Positions 8,999 through 17,228 of a stretch of 64,000 nucleotides of DNA are shown one piece after another. The position numbers were made by a program, and so were the translations under genes. Where the stretch lies: positions 1-64,000 of the forward strand of contig NZ_JZJL01000018.1 in assembly GCF_000971335.1 (NCBI RefSeq). The letters are read 5' to 3'. Every line of letters begins with the position of its first letter. The first letter of the stretch is position 1. Below the pieces are notes generated by a model. That model made no database searches and was not told the origin of the DNA. It saw only the letters and a program-made list of their open reading frames with translations. Source of the DNA: Chromobacterium vaccinii (GTDB lineage: Bacteria; Pseudomonadota; Gammaproteobacteria; Burkholderiales; Chromobacteriaceae).

Positions 8999-9576
8999 TG
9001 CTGAAGATAGGCCTGGTTTCCATTTCCGACCGCGCGAGCCAGGGCGTCTACGAGGACAAGGGCCTGCCCGCGCTGCGGGACTGGCTGTCCCGCGCCATCG
9101 CCACGCCGTTCGAGACGGTGAGCCGGCTGATCCCTGACGAGCAGCCCGGCATCGAGGCCGCGCTGAAAGCGCTGGTCGACGACGAAGGCTGCCAGCTGGT
9201 GCTGACCACCGGCGGCACCGGCCCGGCACCACGCGACGTGACGCCGGACGCCACGCTGGCGGTGGCCGACCGCGTGATGCCCGGCTTCGGCGAGCAGATG
9301 CGCCAGATCAGCCTGCGCTTCGTCCCCACCGCCATCCTGTCGCGCCAGACCGGCGTGATCCGCAAGCAAAGCCTGATCCTGAACCTGCCCGGCCAGCCCA
9401 AGGCCATCCAGGAAACGCTGGAAGGCCTGCGCGGCGCGGACGGCAAGGTGGAAGTGCCCGGCATCTTCGCCGCCGTGCCCTACTGCCTGGACCTAATAGG
9501 CGCGCCCTACATCGAAACCGATGAAGCGGTGGTGAAGGCCTTCCGGCCCAAGTCCGCCATCAAACCGGCGCCATGA
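8998..9576 (+). CDS. mog: Molybdopterin adenylyltransferase
   Basis: The 192-aa enzyme activates molybdopterin by adenylation before molybdate insertion. The MoCF-fold motifs are clear: KIGLVSISDRASQGVYEDKG at the N terminus, and LVLTTGGTGPAPRDVTPDAT for the nucleotide site. Near the C terminus, NLPGQPKAIQETL completes the family pattern. The ATG at 8998 overlaps the darP stop; a GTG one codon earlier is also open but less likely. The 3' end overlaps the yheT start, giving a darP-mog-yheT operon. Confidence 0.94.
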   Translation: MLKIGLVSISDRASQGVYEDKGLPALRDWLSRAIATPFETVSRLIPDEQPGIEAALKALVDDEGCQLVLTTGGTGPAPRDVTPDATLAVADRVMPGFGEQMRQISLRFVPTAILSRQTGVIRKQSLILNLPGQPKAIQETLEGLRGADGKVEVPGIFAAVPYCLDLIGAPYIETDEAVVKAFRPKSAIKPAP

Positions 9577-10523
9577 GCTACCGCGCCCCGCGCTGGCTGC
9601 GAGGCGGCCACGCCCAGACCATCTGGCCGGCGCTGGCCGTCAAGCAGGACGCCCCGTCTTACCGCCGCGAGCTGTGGGACACGCCGGACGGCGCGCGCAT
9701 CGCGCTGGACTTCGTCGACGGCCAGCCCGGCGCGCCGCTGGTGGTGCTTTTCCACGGCCTGGAAGGCAGCAGCGCCAGCCACTACGCCAAGGCGCTGATG
9801 CAAGCGGTGGCCGCGCGCGGCTGGCACGGCGCGGTATCGCACTTCCGCGGCTGCGGCGGCGTGGACAACCCGCTGCCGCGCGCCTACCACGCCGGCGACG
9901 CCGCCGAGGTGCGCTGGATCTTGCAGCGGCTGTCCGGCCGCTTCGCCGCCATCGCCGCCGTCGGCGTGTCGCTGGGCGGCAGCATGCTGCTCAATTACCT
10001 GGCCGACGACGGCGAAGCCGCATTGCCTCAGGCCGCCGCCGCGGTGTCCGCGCCGCTGGACCTGGTGGCCGCCAGCACCCGGCTGGACCGCGGCCTGGGC
10101 AAGCTGCTCTACACCCGGATGTTCATGGACACGCTCAAGCCCAAGGCGATGGCGTCGCTGCAACGCCATCCGGGCCTGTTCGACGGCGCCAGGCTGAGCC
10201 GCGCGCGCACCTTCATCGAGTTCGACGACCTGGTCACCGCGCCCATCCACGGTTTCGGCACCGCGCTCAACTACTGGACCCAGGCCAGCAGCAAGCCGCG
10301 GCTCGGCCAGATCGTCCGCCCCACCCTGGTGCTCAACGCCCGCAACGACCCCTTCCTGCCGGAAAGCGCGCTGCCGGACGCCAGCCAGGTATCGCCTTCG
10401 GTGACGCTGGATTTCCCCGAGGACGGCGGCCACGTCGGCTTCGCCACCGGCCCCTTCCCGGGCCGCATAGACTGGCTGCCGCAACGGCTGCTGGAATTCA
10501 TCGCGCCGCATCTAAAGAAATAG
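9573..10523 (+). CDS. YheT-family alpha/beta hydrolase
   Basis: The 316-aa protein matches the YheT (AB-hydrolase_4) family. It opens with WLRGGHAQTIWPAL, has the HG-x oxyanion motif LFHGLEGSSASHY (about 62-74), and the nucleophile elbow GVSLGGSMLLNYL (about 130). Asp lies in ARNDPFLP and His in GGHVGFA, completing the triad. The start overlaps the mog stop as ATGA. Physiological substrate is unknown; the family is an uncharacterised esterase group. Confidence 0.9.
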   Translation: MSYRAPRWLRGGHAQTIWPALAVKQDAPSYRRELWDTPDGARIALDFVDGQPGAPLVVLFHGLEGSSASHYAKALMQAVAARGWHGAVSHFRGCGGVDNPLPRAYHAGDAAEVRWILQRLSGRFAAIAAVGVSLGGSMLLNYLADDGEAALPQAAAAVSAPLDLVAASTRLDRGLGKLLYTRMFMDTLKPKAMASLQRHPGLFDGARLSRARTFIEFDDLVTAPIHGFGTALNYWTQASSKPRLGQIVRPTLVLNARNDPFLPESALPDASQVSPSVTLDFPEDGGHVGFATGPFPGRIDWLPQRLLEFIAPHLKK

Positions 10524-10543
10524 TCACCCTCGAGGGAGGCGAA

Positions 10544-10936
10544 ATGGAAGATTTCGATGCCGAGAAGCTATTGAATACCCCCATTGAAGCCTTCGACTTT
10601 AGTGTCATGATCGGCGACGTTCTGGACCTCCTTCTACGTCACTTCACGCGCGAGGCGGGGATCGATGCGGAGCATATGCTGCAAAACTATGAGGCGCTGG
10701 TTTACGTGCGCAACTGCATCGCCCATAGCGCAGGACTCCACGCTACATACAAGCATGGAGAAAGTCTCTGCAATGAAATTAACCGCCTCTCAGGCATCTA
10801 CTTCGGAAATTGGCATTTTCTGGGCGATCAAATCTGCATCGAGCGCGGAGCGTTAACGCCCTACATGCACCAAATGGCAGACTTCCTGCCAAAATTGTAT
10901 GCCTCCTTGCGCGCAAAGAGCATGCTCACCGATTAA
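10544..10936 (+). CDS. Small HEPN-like protein, function unknown
   Basis: The 130-aa product starts at ATG 10544 after a strong GAGGGAGG. It is mostly helical. Residues 56-61 read RNCIAH, which fits the R-polar-xxx-H signature of HEPN ribonuclease/nucleotide-binding domains. The C-terminal half has the alternating pattern seen in stand-alone HEPN-like hypothetical proteins. The segment is visibly poorer in GC (near 50%) and uses rarer codons than its neighbours, suggesting acquisition. It is shorter than many related proteins and could lack an N-terminal half. No antitoxin-like (MNT) partner is adjacent. Function is not known; the HEPN call rests on one motif. Confidence 0.6.
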   Translation: MEDFDAEKLLNTPIEAFDFSVMIGDVLDLLLRHFTREAGIDAEHMLQNYEALVYVRNCIAHSAGLHATYKHGESLCNEINRLSGIYFGNWHFLGDQICIERGALTPYMHQMADFLPKLYASLRAKSMLTD

Positions 10937-10996
10937 GTCGCATCGACTCGACTGGCACTGCAGCACTTGGACGCAACACGACAACAAGGATCAGAT

Positions 10997-11569
10997 ATGC
11001 GCTCGCTATTGCTCTGTCTTTGCCTAATCTACCTCACCGGCTGCGCCACCATGGCCGACAAGCTCCAGGGCTCGCTGACCCCGCCGCCGGGCCGGGCCTA
11101 CGCCATCGTCTCGCTGACCGGCAAGGCATTCGACCCCGACCGCGCCACCATAGGCCTGACCGTCAGCGACGCCGGCGGCCGCGCGGCGGCTCAGGACGTC
11201 GCCAGCCTGATCACCGACACGGTATTCGGCGAGGAAGGCATGTCGCCGGCGGAGGGCAAGCTGTTGCTGATGGCGCTGCCCCCGGGCGACTACCGCGTCT
11301 CCGGCGCGTGGGGCCACTGGGTGGACGACGGCGTTTTCGGGTCCAATCTGCAGATGAGGCAGTTCCGGCTGAACGCTCCCTTCCATCTGGATGAGGGCGA
11401 AACGGTCTATCTGGGGCAGGTGCAGGTGGAAATGTCCTTCCTGCCCGAGGTGAAGCTGTCCGACGAGCGGCGGCGCGACTTCGGCCACATGCGGCGGGTA
11501 TGGAAGATCAAGGACCTGAGCCAGGTGAAGATCCGCCCGCTGGCGATGCCGGCGGCGGCCCGGCCATAA
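10997..11569 (+). CDS. Outer-membrane-type lipoprotein, unknown function
   Basis: The 190-aa precursor has a short hydrophobic signal ending in the lipobox LTGC (Cys at residue 14), so it should be lipidated. Start ATG 10997 follows AAGGA with good spacing; an upstream in-frame ATG at 10967 lacks this. The mature part is beta-rich (SLTGKAFDPDRATIGL, LPPGDYRVSGAWGHW, GETVYLGQVQVEM), resembling carboxypeptidase-regulatory or DUF2846-like lipoprotein folds. I do not recognise the exact family. It is separated from the HEPN-like gene by 60 nt and converges on the degenerate HD-GYP gene. Confidence 0.75.
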   Translation: MRSLLLCLCLIYLTGCATMADKLQGSLTPPPGRAYAIVSLTGKAFDPDRATIGLTVSDAGGRAAAQDVASLITDTVFGEEGMSPAEGKLLLMALPPGDYRVSGAWGHWVDDGVFGSNLQMRQFRLNAPFHLDEGETVYLGQVQVEMSFLPEVKLSDERRRDFGHMRRVWKIKDLSQVKIRPLAMPAAARP

Positions 11570-11575
11570 AGCGAC

Positions 11576-12736
11576 TCAGGGCTTGTACCACAGCTTGTAC
11601 AGATAGGCGGGCTTGACCGCCGCAACCGCCGCGCTGACCGGCTCCATCACATGGTAGGCCGGCTGGCGGCTGTCGCGCAGCAGGGGATCGGCGTAGGGCG
11701 GGCCGTCCAGCTTGCGCAGCGCCGCCACCTTGGGCGTGTTGGCCTTGTCGCCGCGATGAGTCACCACCGCCACCTCGTTGCTGGCCAGCCGCACGAAGCT
11801 GCCGGGCGGGTAAATGCCCATCTCCTTCACCAACAAGGACACATGCTGCGGCGGGAAACCGCCCAGCTCGCCGCGGAACAGGCTGCCCAGCACCAGCGCC
11901 GGCAACTGAGGTTGCGGGTTATGCACGCAGCCGCACACCAGATCCACCATCTGCAACAACAAAGCGTCGGTTTCGATCTCGTCTCCGGCCAGACCCTGCG
12001 GATAGCCGCTGCCGTCCTGCTGCTCATGTTGCTGCTGCACCAGCAGATGCCAATATTCGTCGTCTACGCCCGCCTCCCGCAGCATGGCCGAGCTCAGCGC
12101 CGGGTGAGCGAACATCGCCTCCTGCTGCGCCAGGTCCATCGGCGCGCTCTGCGCCGCAAGCTGATTGAGCAAACCGGTGACAGCGAGGTTCATGCTCAGG
12201 GCCGCGCCCAGCATCGGCCGCAGCTCGGCGTCGGACAGCCCCAGCCTCCGCCCCAATACCGCCAGCACCGCGGCCACATGCACGCTCTGCGCGCTGCCTA
12301 TGCATTGGAATGGCAGCAGAAACACGCTGGCCAGCACCCCGTCAGGGTGGCGGCGGCTGAGCGCCAGCAACCCTTCGGCCATGCCCAGCAGACTGCCGGC
12401 CAGGTCCCGCACCGCCAGCCCGTGCTGCAGCACGCCCTCGGCCCGCCGCAGCAAGAAGGCCATTTCCTGCAGAGGATTGGCGCTGTTTCGCTGCTGCTCC
12501 GCCTCTTTCTCGCGCTGGGCGGCGCGTTCCAGCCGCTCCCGCTCGAGCTTGGCCGCCACTTCATCGCTTTCGCCATGCCCCAGCTGCGCCAGGCGATCGC
12601 GCTGCTCCTCGGTCAGCACATACAGCCCCCGCTTCAGCAATAGCACGCCGTTCTTGGCGTACACATCGACCGGAGCTTGTTGGCCGGCGCGGAGAAAATT
12701 GCGCGGCAGTTTTACCTTTGCAGACGAATCCGTCAT
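11576..12736 (-). CDS. Degenerate HD-GYP-domain protein
   Basis: This 386-aa cytoplasmic protein has an N-terminal DUF3391-like segment (KLPRNFLRAGQQAPVDVYAKNGVLLLKRG), a charged coiled-coil stretch (about 55-85), and a C-terminal HD-GYP-type domain. The GYP loop HEQQDGSGYPQGL and outer His residues (SVHVAAVLAVLG, AHPALSSAML) are present. The central HD dyad is missing: the corresponding segment reads LSMNLAVTG. It is therefore unlikely to hydrolyse cyclic di-GMP by the normal bimetal mechanism and may be a sensor or binding protein. An intact Hpt-HD-GYP gene lies about 1 kb away on the same strand. Confidence 0.8.
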   Translation of the reverse strand: MTDSSAKVKLPRNFLRAGQQAPVDVYAKNGVLLLKRGLYVLTEEQRDRLAQLGHGESDEVAAKLERERLERAAQREKEAEQQRNSANPLQEMAFLLRRAEGVLQHGLAVRDLAGSLLGMAEGLLALSRRHPDGVLASVFLLPFQCIGSAQSVHVAAVLAVLGRRLGLSDAELRPMLGAALSMNLAVTGLLNQLAAQSAPMDLAQQEAMFAHPALSSAMLREAGVDDEYWHLLVQQQHEQQDGSGYPQGLAGDEIETDALLLQMVDLVCGCVHNPQPQLPALVLGSLFRGELGGFPPQHVSLLVKEMGIYPPGSFVRLASNEVAVVTHRGDKANTPKVAALRKLDGPPYADPLLRDSRQPAYHVMEPVSAAVAAVKPAYLYKLWYKP

Positions 12737-12926
12737 ATTCCACTTGCATCAGTTGCGCCGACGCCTCGCCGGCCATCGCTTCAAAAATCGCCCAAGGGTG
12801 TCCTGATGCTTGGACGCATTGCCGATTTTGTTAGTTCTAGTTTGAGCAGCTACTAGTGTTTATTCAAATTTTATCGAAAATCGGCGCGGACACCAGTCCC
12901 CGCCCCGATAAAGGAGTCACCTCGAC

Positions 12927-13772
12927 ATGAGCGACAACAGCGCATCCCTTCCCCGCCGCAGCTTTCTCGCCGGCGCGGGCAGCCTGGGTTTCGCCCTGGC
13001 CGTGCAACCCATCGCCGCCAGCACCATCCTCACCGACAGCCGGCAACTGCAGACCGGCCATCCGGACATCGACACCGGCAAGGGAACGATGTCCGGCTAC
13101 TACGCCCGTCCGGCCGAAGGCAACGGCCCCTGGCCGCTGGTGATCGTGATCCAGGAAATCTTCGGCGTGCACGAGCATATCCAGGATTTGTGCCGCCGGC
13201 TGGCCAAGCAGGGCTACCTGGCCGTGGCGCCGGAACTGTATTTCCGCCACGGCAATCCGGCGCAAGCGCCGGACATCGACAGCCTGTTGCGCGACATCGT
13301 CTCCAAGGTGCCGGACAGCGAGGTGCTGAACGATCTGGACGCCACCTGGCGCTGGGCCGGCGCGCACGGCGCCGACCTCAAGCGCGCGGCCGTCACCGGT
13401 TTTTGCTGGGGCGGGCGCCAAACCTGGCTCTACGCCGCGCACAACCCGCAATTGAAGGCAGCCGCGGCCTGGTACGGCAAGCTGGAGGGACCGGCAAGCG
13501 CCAATGCGCCGCGCCAGCCGCTGGACATCGTCGGCGAGTTGAAGGCGCCGGTTCTGGGACTGTACGGCGGACAGGACCAAAGCATCCCGCTCGCCGGCGT
13601 GGAGAAAATGAAAGCCGCGCTGAGCGCCGCCGGCAAGGACAGCGAGATCGTCGTCTACCCCGATGCCGGCCACGGCTTCAACGCCGACTACCGCCCCAGC
13701 TACCACGCCCGGGATGCCCAGGACGCCTGGCGCAGGATGCTGGACTGGTTCGCCCGCCATAGCGTCCGCTGA
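12927..13772 (+). CDS. Tat-exported dienelactone hydrolase-family protein
   Basis: This 281-aa protein belongs to the dienelactone hydrolase (carboxymethylenebutenolidase) family. The nucleophile is Cys160 in GFCWGG, with Asp and His in GGQDQSIP and DAGHGF. Residues 5-31 form a twin-arginine signal (PRRSFLAGAG, hydrophobic stretch, AAS), so it is probably exported folded to the periplasm. The N-terminal RQLQTGHPDIDTGKGTMSGYYARP is typical of the exported subgroup. A GGAG ribosome site precedes the start. It stands alone between two minus-strand HD-GYP genes. Substrate is not predictable; no aromatic-degradation genes are nearby. Confidence 0.88.
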   Translation: MSDNSASLPRRSFLAGAGSLGFALAVQPIAASTILTDSRQLQTGHPDIDTGKGTMSGYYARPAEGNGPWPLVIVIQEIFGVHEHIQDLCRRLAKQGYLAVAPELYFRHGNPAQAPDIDSLLRDIVSKVPDSEVLNDLDATWRWAGAHGADLKRAAVTGFCWGGRQTWLYAAHNPQLKAAAAWYGKLEGPASANAPRQPLDIVGELKAPVLGLYGGQDQSIPLAGVEKMKAALSAAGKDSEIVVYPDAGHGFNADYRPSYHARDAQDAWRRMLDWFARHSVR

Positions 13773-13781
13773 GCCGGCCGG

Positions 13782-14888
13782 CTATCCGCCGCCGACCACA
13801 TTGCCCAGCTCCAGCCTGGTGCGGACCACCTGGTTGAACAATTGCAGCCAATAGGGATCGAACTGCCGCTCCGACGCGTTCAGCTCGGCCACCGCCCGCA
13901 GCATCGAGCGGCGCTGGCCCTGCTGGGCGTGCTTGAGCATCACCGACTCGAACGCGTCCACCAGCGCCAGCACGCAAGCGCCAGAACAGATGGCGTCGTC
14001 ACGCAGCCCGTCCGGATAGCCGCTGCCGTCCGGACGCTCATGGTGCTGGGCCACCATCGCCGCCGCCTCCTCCCAACCCGGCATGCGCTCCAGCAGCCCC
14101 GCCGCCCAACCCGGATGCGCGGACAGATCACGCCGTTCCTCATCGCTCAGCTGACCGGCTTTCAGCCACATTGACTCCGGCAACAGCATCATGCCGATAT
14201 CGTGCATATAGATGGCGGCTGCCAATTGCTCCATCGGCAGCGGCTGCTTGGCCAAGCGATTGGTTTCCAGCGCAAGCGCCAGGTTGCGCTCGGTGCGGCC
14301 GGCATAGGCCGGCAGACGATGTTCCAGCTGTACCGCCAGAGACCGGAAAAACTGCAGGTCGGCAAATCGATGGCCGCCATGCGCCCCGGTTTGTTCGGCG
14401 GCCGCCTGCGCGACAACCGGCGGATGCCCCATCATGCTGGCCACCAGCCAGGCGCAGGCCTGGGGCAGCTCGTCGGCGCCCTTGTCCAGCAAAGGATCCA
14501 GCCGCATCCGCAAGGCGTCCATCCGCAGATCGTCCAAGGGGGCATCGTCCGCGACCGCGTCCAGCATCAGCACCAGCCGGTCCATCACCAGCAGCAGCAC
14601 ATCGCCCAGCACGTCCAGGTATGGCAGCTCCTTGCGCCGGACCCGGTCCAACAAATGCTCCAGCACGTGCACATAAGGCTCGACGAAGTGCACCTGGCAC
14701 AAGCTGGCGTCGCCCTTGATGCTGTGCAGGATGCGGAACAACTGCGCGATTTTCTCCCCATTGCCGCTGCCGTCCTCCAACTGGCAAACCAGCTGCTCGA
14801 GTTGCGGCGCGTAATCGGACAATGCGTCGCGAAAGTCCTGGAACGCAATAGGATCGATGATATCCGGCATCAGTTGCTGCGTGGCCAT
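13782..14888 (-). CDS. Hpt/HD-GYP two-domain signalling protein
   Basis: The 368-aa protein fuses an N-terminal histidine phosphotransfer domain (phospho-site HSIKGDASL at about 55) to a C-terminal HD-GYP domain, predicted to hydrolyse cyclic di-GMP. HD (YMHDIGMML), the following His (SAHPGWAA), [14 protein letters not shown] and the closing Asp (LALVDAFE) are present. The first helix His is replaced ([11 protein letters not shown]) and the usual Lys after HDIG is Met, so activity is plausible but not certain. Start ATG 14888 is preceded by AAGGGG; the longer ORF lacks a ribosome site. An HPt domain implies phosphorelay input from a kinase encoded elsewhere. Confidence 0.85.
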   Translation of the reverse strand: MATQQLMPDIIDPIAFQDFRDALSDYAPQLEQLVCQLEDGSGNGEKIAQLFRILHSIKGDASLCQVHFVEPYVHVLEHLLDRVRRKELPYLDVLGDVLLLVMDRLVLMLDAVADDAPLDDLRMDALRMRLDPLLDKGADELPQACAWLVASMMGHPPVVAQAAAEQTGAHGGHRFADLQFFRSLAVQLEHRLPAYAGRTERNLALALETNRLAKQPLPMEQLAAAIYMHDIGMMLLPESMWLKAGQLSDEERRDLSAHPGWAAGLLERMPGWEEAAAMVAQHHERPDGSGYPDGLRDDAICSGACVLALVDAFESVMLKHAQQGQRRSMLRAVAELNASERQFDPYWLQLFNQVVRTRLELGNVVGGG

Positions 14889-15190
14889 ATGGAACCCCTT
14901 CGGATTGGCGTTGTATCCAGTATATGCAAGCATGGCCGCTACGCATCCCGACACGCGCAACGCCCTTCAATGTAAACATCCTGTCCAAACGTATTGAAAT
15001 ATTCGTAAAAACAGATCACGCCTGCAGAAAACGCTTGCCATGGCGTGCAACTAGAGGCAATATTCCCCCCGCAGGATGCTCAAGTTGTGTGATGTGTAGT
15101 TGTCGTAGTGGCAATAGCCGTACCTCAGTCGCCATTTCCCTTGATCTTCGTGCCTTTTATTCAACTGCTCGTTTTGAGGAATTTAACAAA
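14889..15190. other. 302-bp intergenic region upstream of the cold-shock gene
   Basis: This AT-richer gap separates the divergent Hpt/HD-GYP and cold-shock genes. A long untranslated leader is usual for cspA-type genes. A ribosome site TGAGGA lies 12 nt before the csp start. I see no convincing cold-box or paired promoter elements and no ORF. Confidence 0.4.
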
Positions 15191-15394
15191 ATGGCAACCG
15201 GCATTGTTAAGTGGTTTAACGACTCCAAAGGCTTTGGCTTCATCACCCCGGACGAAGGCGGCGACGACGTATTCGCTCACTTCTCCCAGATCAACGCCAA
15301 GGGCTTCCGCTCCCTGTCCGAGCAACAGCGCGTGAGCTTCGACATCGTCGAAGGTCCGAAGGGCAAGCAAGCCTCCAACATCCAGCCCATCTAA
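15191..15394 (+). CDS. Cold-shock protein, CspA family
   Basis: This 67-aa single OB-fold protein acts as an RNA chaperone. Both RNA-binding motifs are present: [11 protein letters not shown] (RNP1, about 15-25) and DVFAHFSQI (RNP2, about 28-36). The start is ATG 15191 with TGAGGA upstream; earlier in-frame codons precede the conserved [10 protein letters not shown] and are rejected. A strong terminator follows at 15429. A paralogue designation (cspA, cspD etc.) cannot be given from sequence alone. Confidence 0.95.
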   Translation: MATGIVKWFNDSKGFGFITPDEGGDDVFAHFSQINAKGFRSLSEQQRVSFDIVEGPKGKQASNIQPI

Positions 15395-15428
15395 TCTCTC
15401 TCTAGAGAGATCATTTGGTCGTGATGAG

Positions 15429-15454
15429 AAAACCCGGATTCGTCCGGGTTTTTT
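15429..15454 (+). terminator. Terminator after the cold-shock gene
   Basis: A 10-bp stem (15429-15438 with 15443-15452) is closed by a stable TTCG tetraloop and runs into T6. It lies 35 nt after the cold-shock stop codon. Confidence 0.88.
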
Positions 15455-15498
15455 GCATTCTGACCGAGCAAATCCGCGCCACCGCCATCGGAGCCCGC

Positions 15499-16056
15499 AT
15501 GTCCGACAACCACGAAACCGTGATCGCCGCCACCCGCGAATGGGTGGAGAAAGCCGTGATCGGCCTCAACCTGTGCCCGTTCGCCAAGTCCGTGTACGTG
15601 AAAAACCAGGTGCGCATCCAGGTCAGCGAGGCCGCCAATCCGCAGCAGCTGGCCGAAGAGCTGGCCGCCGAGCTGAAGCTGCTGGCCGACACCGACCCGC
15701 AGGAAATAGACACCACGCTGCTGGTGCACCCGAATACGCTGGCCCGCTTCCTGGATTTCAATGAATTCCTGGATATCGCCGACGCCATCGTCGAAGACCT
15801 GGGCCTGGATGGCGTGATCCAGGTGGCGAGCTTCCACCCCAAGTTCCAGTTCGACGGCACCGGCGTCAACGATATCGACAACTACACCAACCGCTCGCCC
15901 TATCCAACGCTGCACCTGATCCGCGAAGCCAGCATAGACCGCGCGGTGGAAGCGTTTCCGGAAGCCGAAGCCATCTACGAGCGCAATATCGAAACGCTGC
16001 AAGCGCTGGGCCTGGCCGGCTGGAAAGCGATGTTCGCGCCCAAGCCGTCCGAGTAA
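15499..16056 (+). CDS. DUF1415 family protein
   Basis: The 185-aa protein matches the conserved proteobacterial DUF1415 family, whose function is unknown. Landmarks are TREWVEKAVIGLNLCPFAKSVYV near the N terminus, LVHPNTLARFLDFNEFLD in the middle, and ASFHPKFQFDGTGVNDIDNYTNRSPYPTLHLIREASIDRAV. The conserved Cys in LCPFAK is present. Start ATG 15499 begins the homology; the longer ORF would read through the cold-shock terminator. It is followed by a bidirectional terminator shared with the convergent acyltransferase. Confidence 0.9.
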   Translation: MSDNHETVIAATREWVEKAVIGLNLCPFAKSVYVKNQVRIQVSEAANPQQLAEELAAELKLLADTDPQEIDTTLLVHPNTLARFLDFNEFLDIADAIVEDLGLDGVIQVASFHPKFQFDGTGVNDIDNYTNRSPYPTLHLIREASIDRAVEAFPEAEAIYERNIETLQALGLAGWKAMFAPKPSE

Positions 16057-16073
16057 GACGCTCCGCAAAACAA

Positions 16074-16098
16074 AAAGCGCAGCCCGTGGCTGCGCTTT
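16074..16098. terminator. Bidirectional terminator
   Basis: An 11-bp stem (16074-16084 with 16088-16098) has a CGT loop. It is bounded by A-rich sequence on the left and T residues on the right, so it can serve both the DUF1415 gene and the convergent acyltransferase gene. Confidence 0.75.
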
Positions 16099-16116
16099 GT
16101 CGTTTATAACCCGGCC

Positions 16117-16686
16117 TCAACGCGGATGACGGCCTCGCTTGTCCGCGTAGAAGGCCTGGATTTTGGGCATGTCCGCGGCGATATCGCCGCCAGGCTGAAA
16201 CAACGGCCCGAAGCCGCCCTCCTTGCGCCCATAGTCCAGATAAGCCAGCGCGATCGGCACGCCCGCGCCGCAGGCGATGTGATAAAAACCGGTTTTCCAC
16301 TCCTTCACCGCCTTGCGCGTGCCTTCCGGCGGAATCGCCAGCACCAGCCTGTCGCTGCGCTGAAACACGTCCACCATCTGCTGCACCAGCGAATTGTTCT
16401 GATGCCGCATCACCGGCACGCCGCCCAGCCAGCGCATCACCGGCCCCATCGGGCCCTTGAACAGCGTGTGCTTTCCCATCCAGTAGATCTTGGCGCGGGC
16501 GGCGAAGCACAGGCCCAGCGTGATCGGAAAATCCCAATTGCTGGTATGCGGCGCGCCTATCATCACGTACTTGTCCAGCGCGGGAAACTCCCCCTTCAGC
16601 TTCCAGCCGCACAGCTTGAGCATGACGATGGACAGCCAGCGAAACAGATCGCGGACGATTGGGGTATCGAAAATGGTGAAATGCAT
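16117..16686 (-). CDS. PlsC-family 1-acylglycerol-3-phosphate acyltransferase-like protein
   Basis: The 189-aa protein has the acyltransferase HX4D motif as HTSNWD (about residue 46) and the second motif PPEGTRK (about 125). In between, GVPVMRHQNNSLVQQMVDVFQ and an N-terminal amphipathic segment fit small PlsC-like membrane acyltransferases. It likely acylates a lysophospholipid or related lipid at the inner membrane. Start ATG 16686 gives MHFTIFDTPIV; the ribosome site is weak (AGGG). It converges with the DUF1415 gene. Confidence 0.88.
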   Translation of the reverse strand: MHFTIFDTPIVRDLFRWLSIVMLKLCGWKLKGEFPALDKYVMIGAPHTSNWDFPITLGLCFAARAKIYWMGKHTLFKGPMGPVMRWLGGVPVMRHQNNSLVQQMVDVFQRSDRLVLAIPPEGTRKAVKEWKTGFYHIACGAGVPIALAYLDYGRKEGGFGPLFQPGGDIAADMPKIQAFYADKRGRHPR

Positions 16687-16933
16687 GGCTGCCCTGTTGC
16701 AACGGCGCGGTTCCGCGCGCAAGGGCGGCATATGGCGCAGCCCTGCGTCGGGACAGCGCCAAACACGTGGAAGGCGCTGAATGTACTAAATCAAACACTA
16801 ACAGTAAAGAACATAGCGCAAACCTCCCGCCGCCGCCCGCATCAACCTATAACAATCAGTAACATACCTAATGGAACTGTCGCCGCCGACAGCTGCCCAA
16901 AACCTATATCTCACCCCTAGTAGGACCTTGATA

Positions 16934-17155
16934 ATGAACACTGCCAAGACCAGCCTGAAACTCGCCGCCGCCGGATTAATCGCCATCGCCGCGCTCTCCG
17001 GCTGCGCCAATATGTCGCATCGCCAACAGAATACCGCCATCGGCGCCGTCGGCGGCGCGGTGCTCGGCTCCGTGCTTACCGGCGGCGACGCGCTCGGCAC
17101 CATCGGCGGCGCCGCCGTCGGCGGCGTGATCGGCCATCAGACAGGCCGTCACTAA
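16934..17155 (+). CDS. Glycine-zipper lipoprotein, OsmB-like
   Basis: The 73-aa precursor has a signal peptide ending in the lipobox LSGC (Cys at about 24). The rest is a glycine-zipper segment (AIGAVGGAVLGSVLTGG, IGGAAVGGVIGHQTG), the pattern of OsmB and related outer-membrane lipoproteins. Start ATG 16934 follows AGGA. A strong terminator comes 17 nt after the stop, so it is monocistronic. Confidence 0.85.
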   Translation: MNTAKTSLKLAAAGLIAIAALSGCANMSHRQQNTAIGAVGGAVLGSVLTGGDALGTIGGAAVGGVIGHQTGRH

Positions 17156-17171
17156 GCCCAGGCGCGCATCG

Positions 17172-17204
17172 AGAGCCAGCACAACCCGCTGGCTCTTTTG
17201 TTTT
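17172..17204 (+). terminator. Terminator of the glycine-zipper lipoprotein gene
   Basis: A 9-bp stem AGAGCCAGC/GCTGGCTCT (17172-17180 with 17188-17196) has a 7-nt loop and is followed by TTTTGTTTT. It lies just before the dgt start. Confidence 0.88.
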
Positions 17205-17228
17205 AAGGCCCGCGCCCCTATCATCCTG

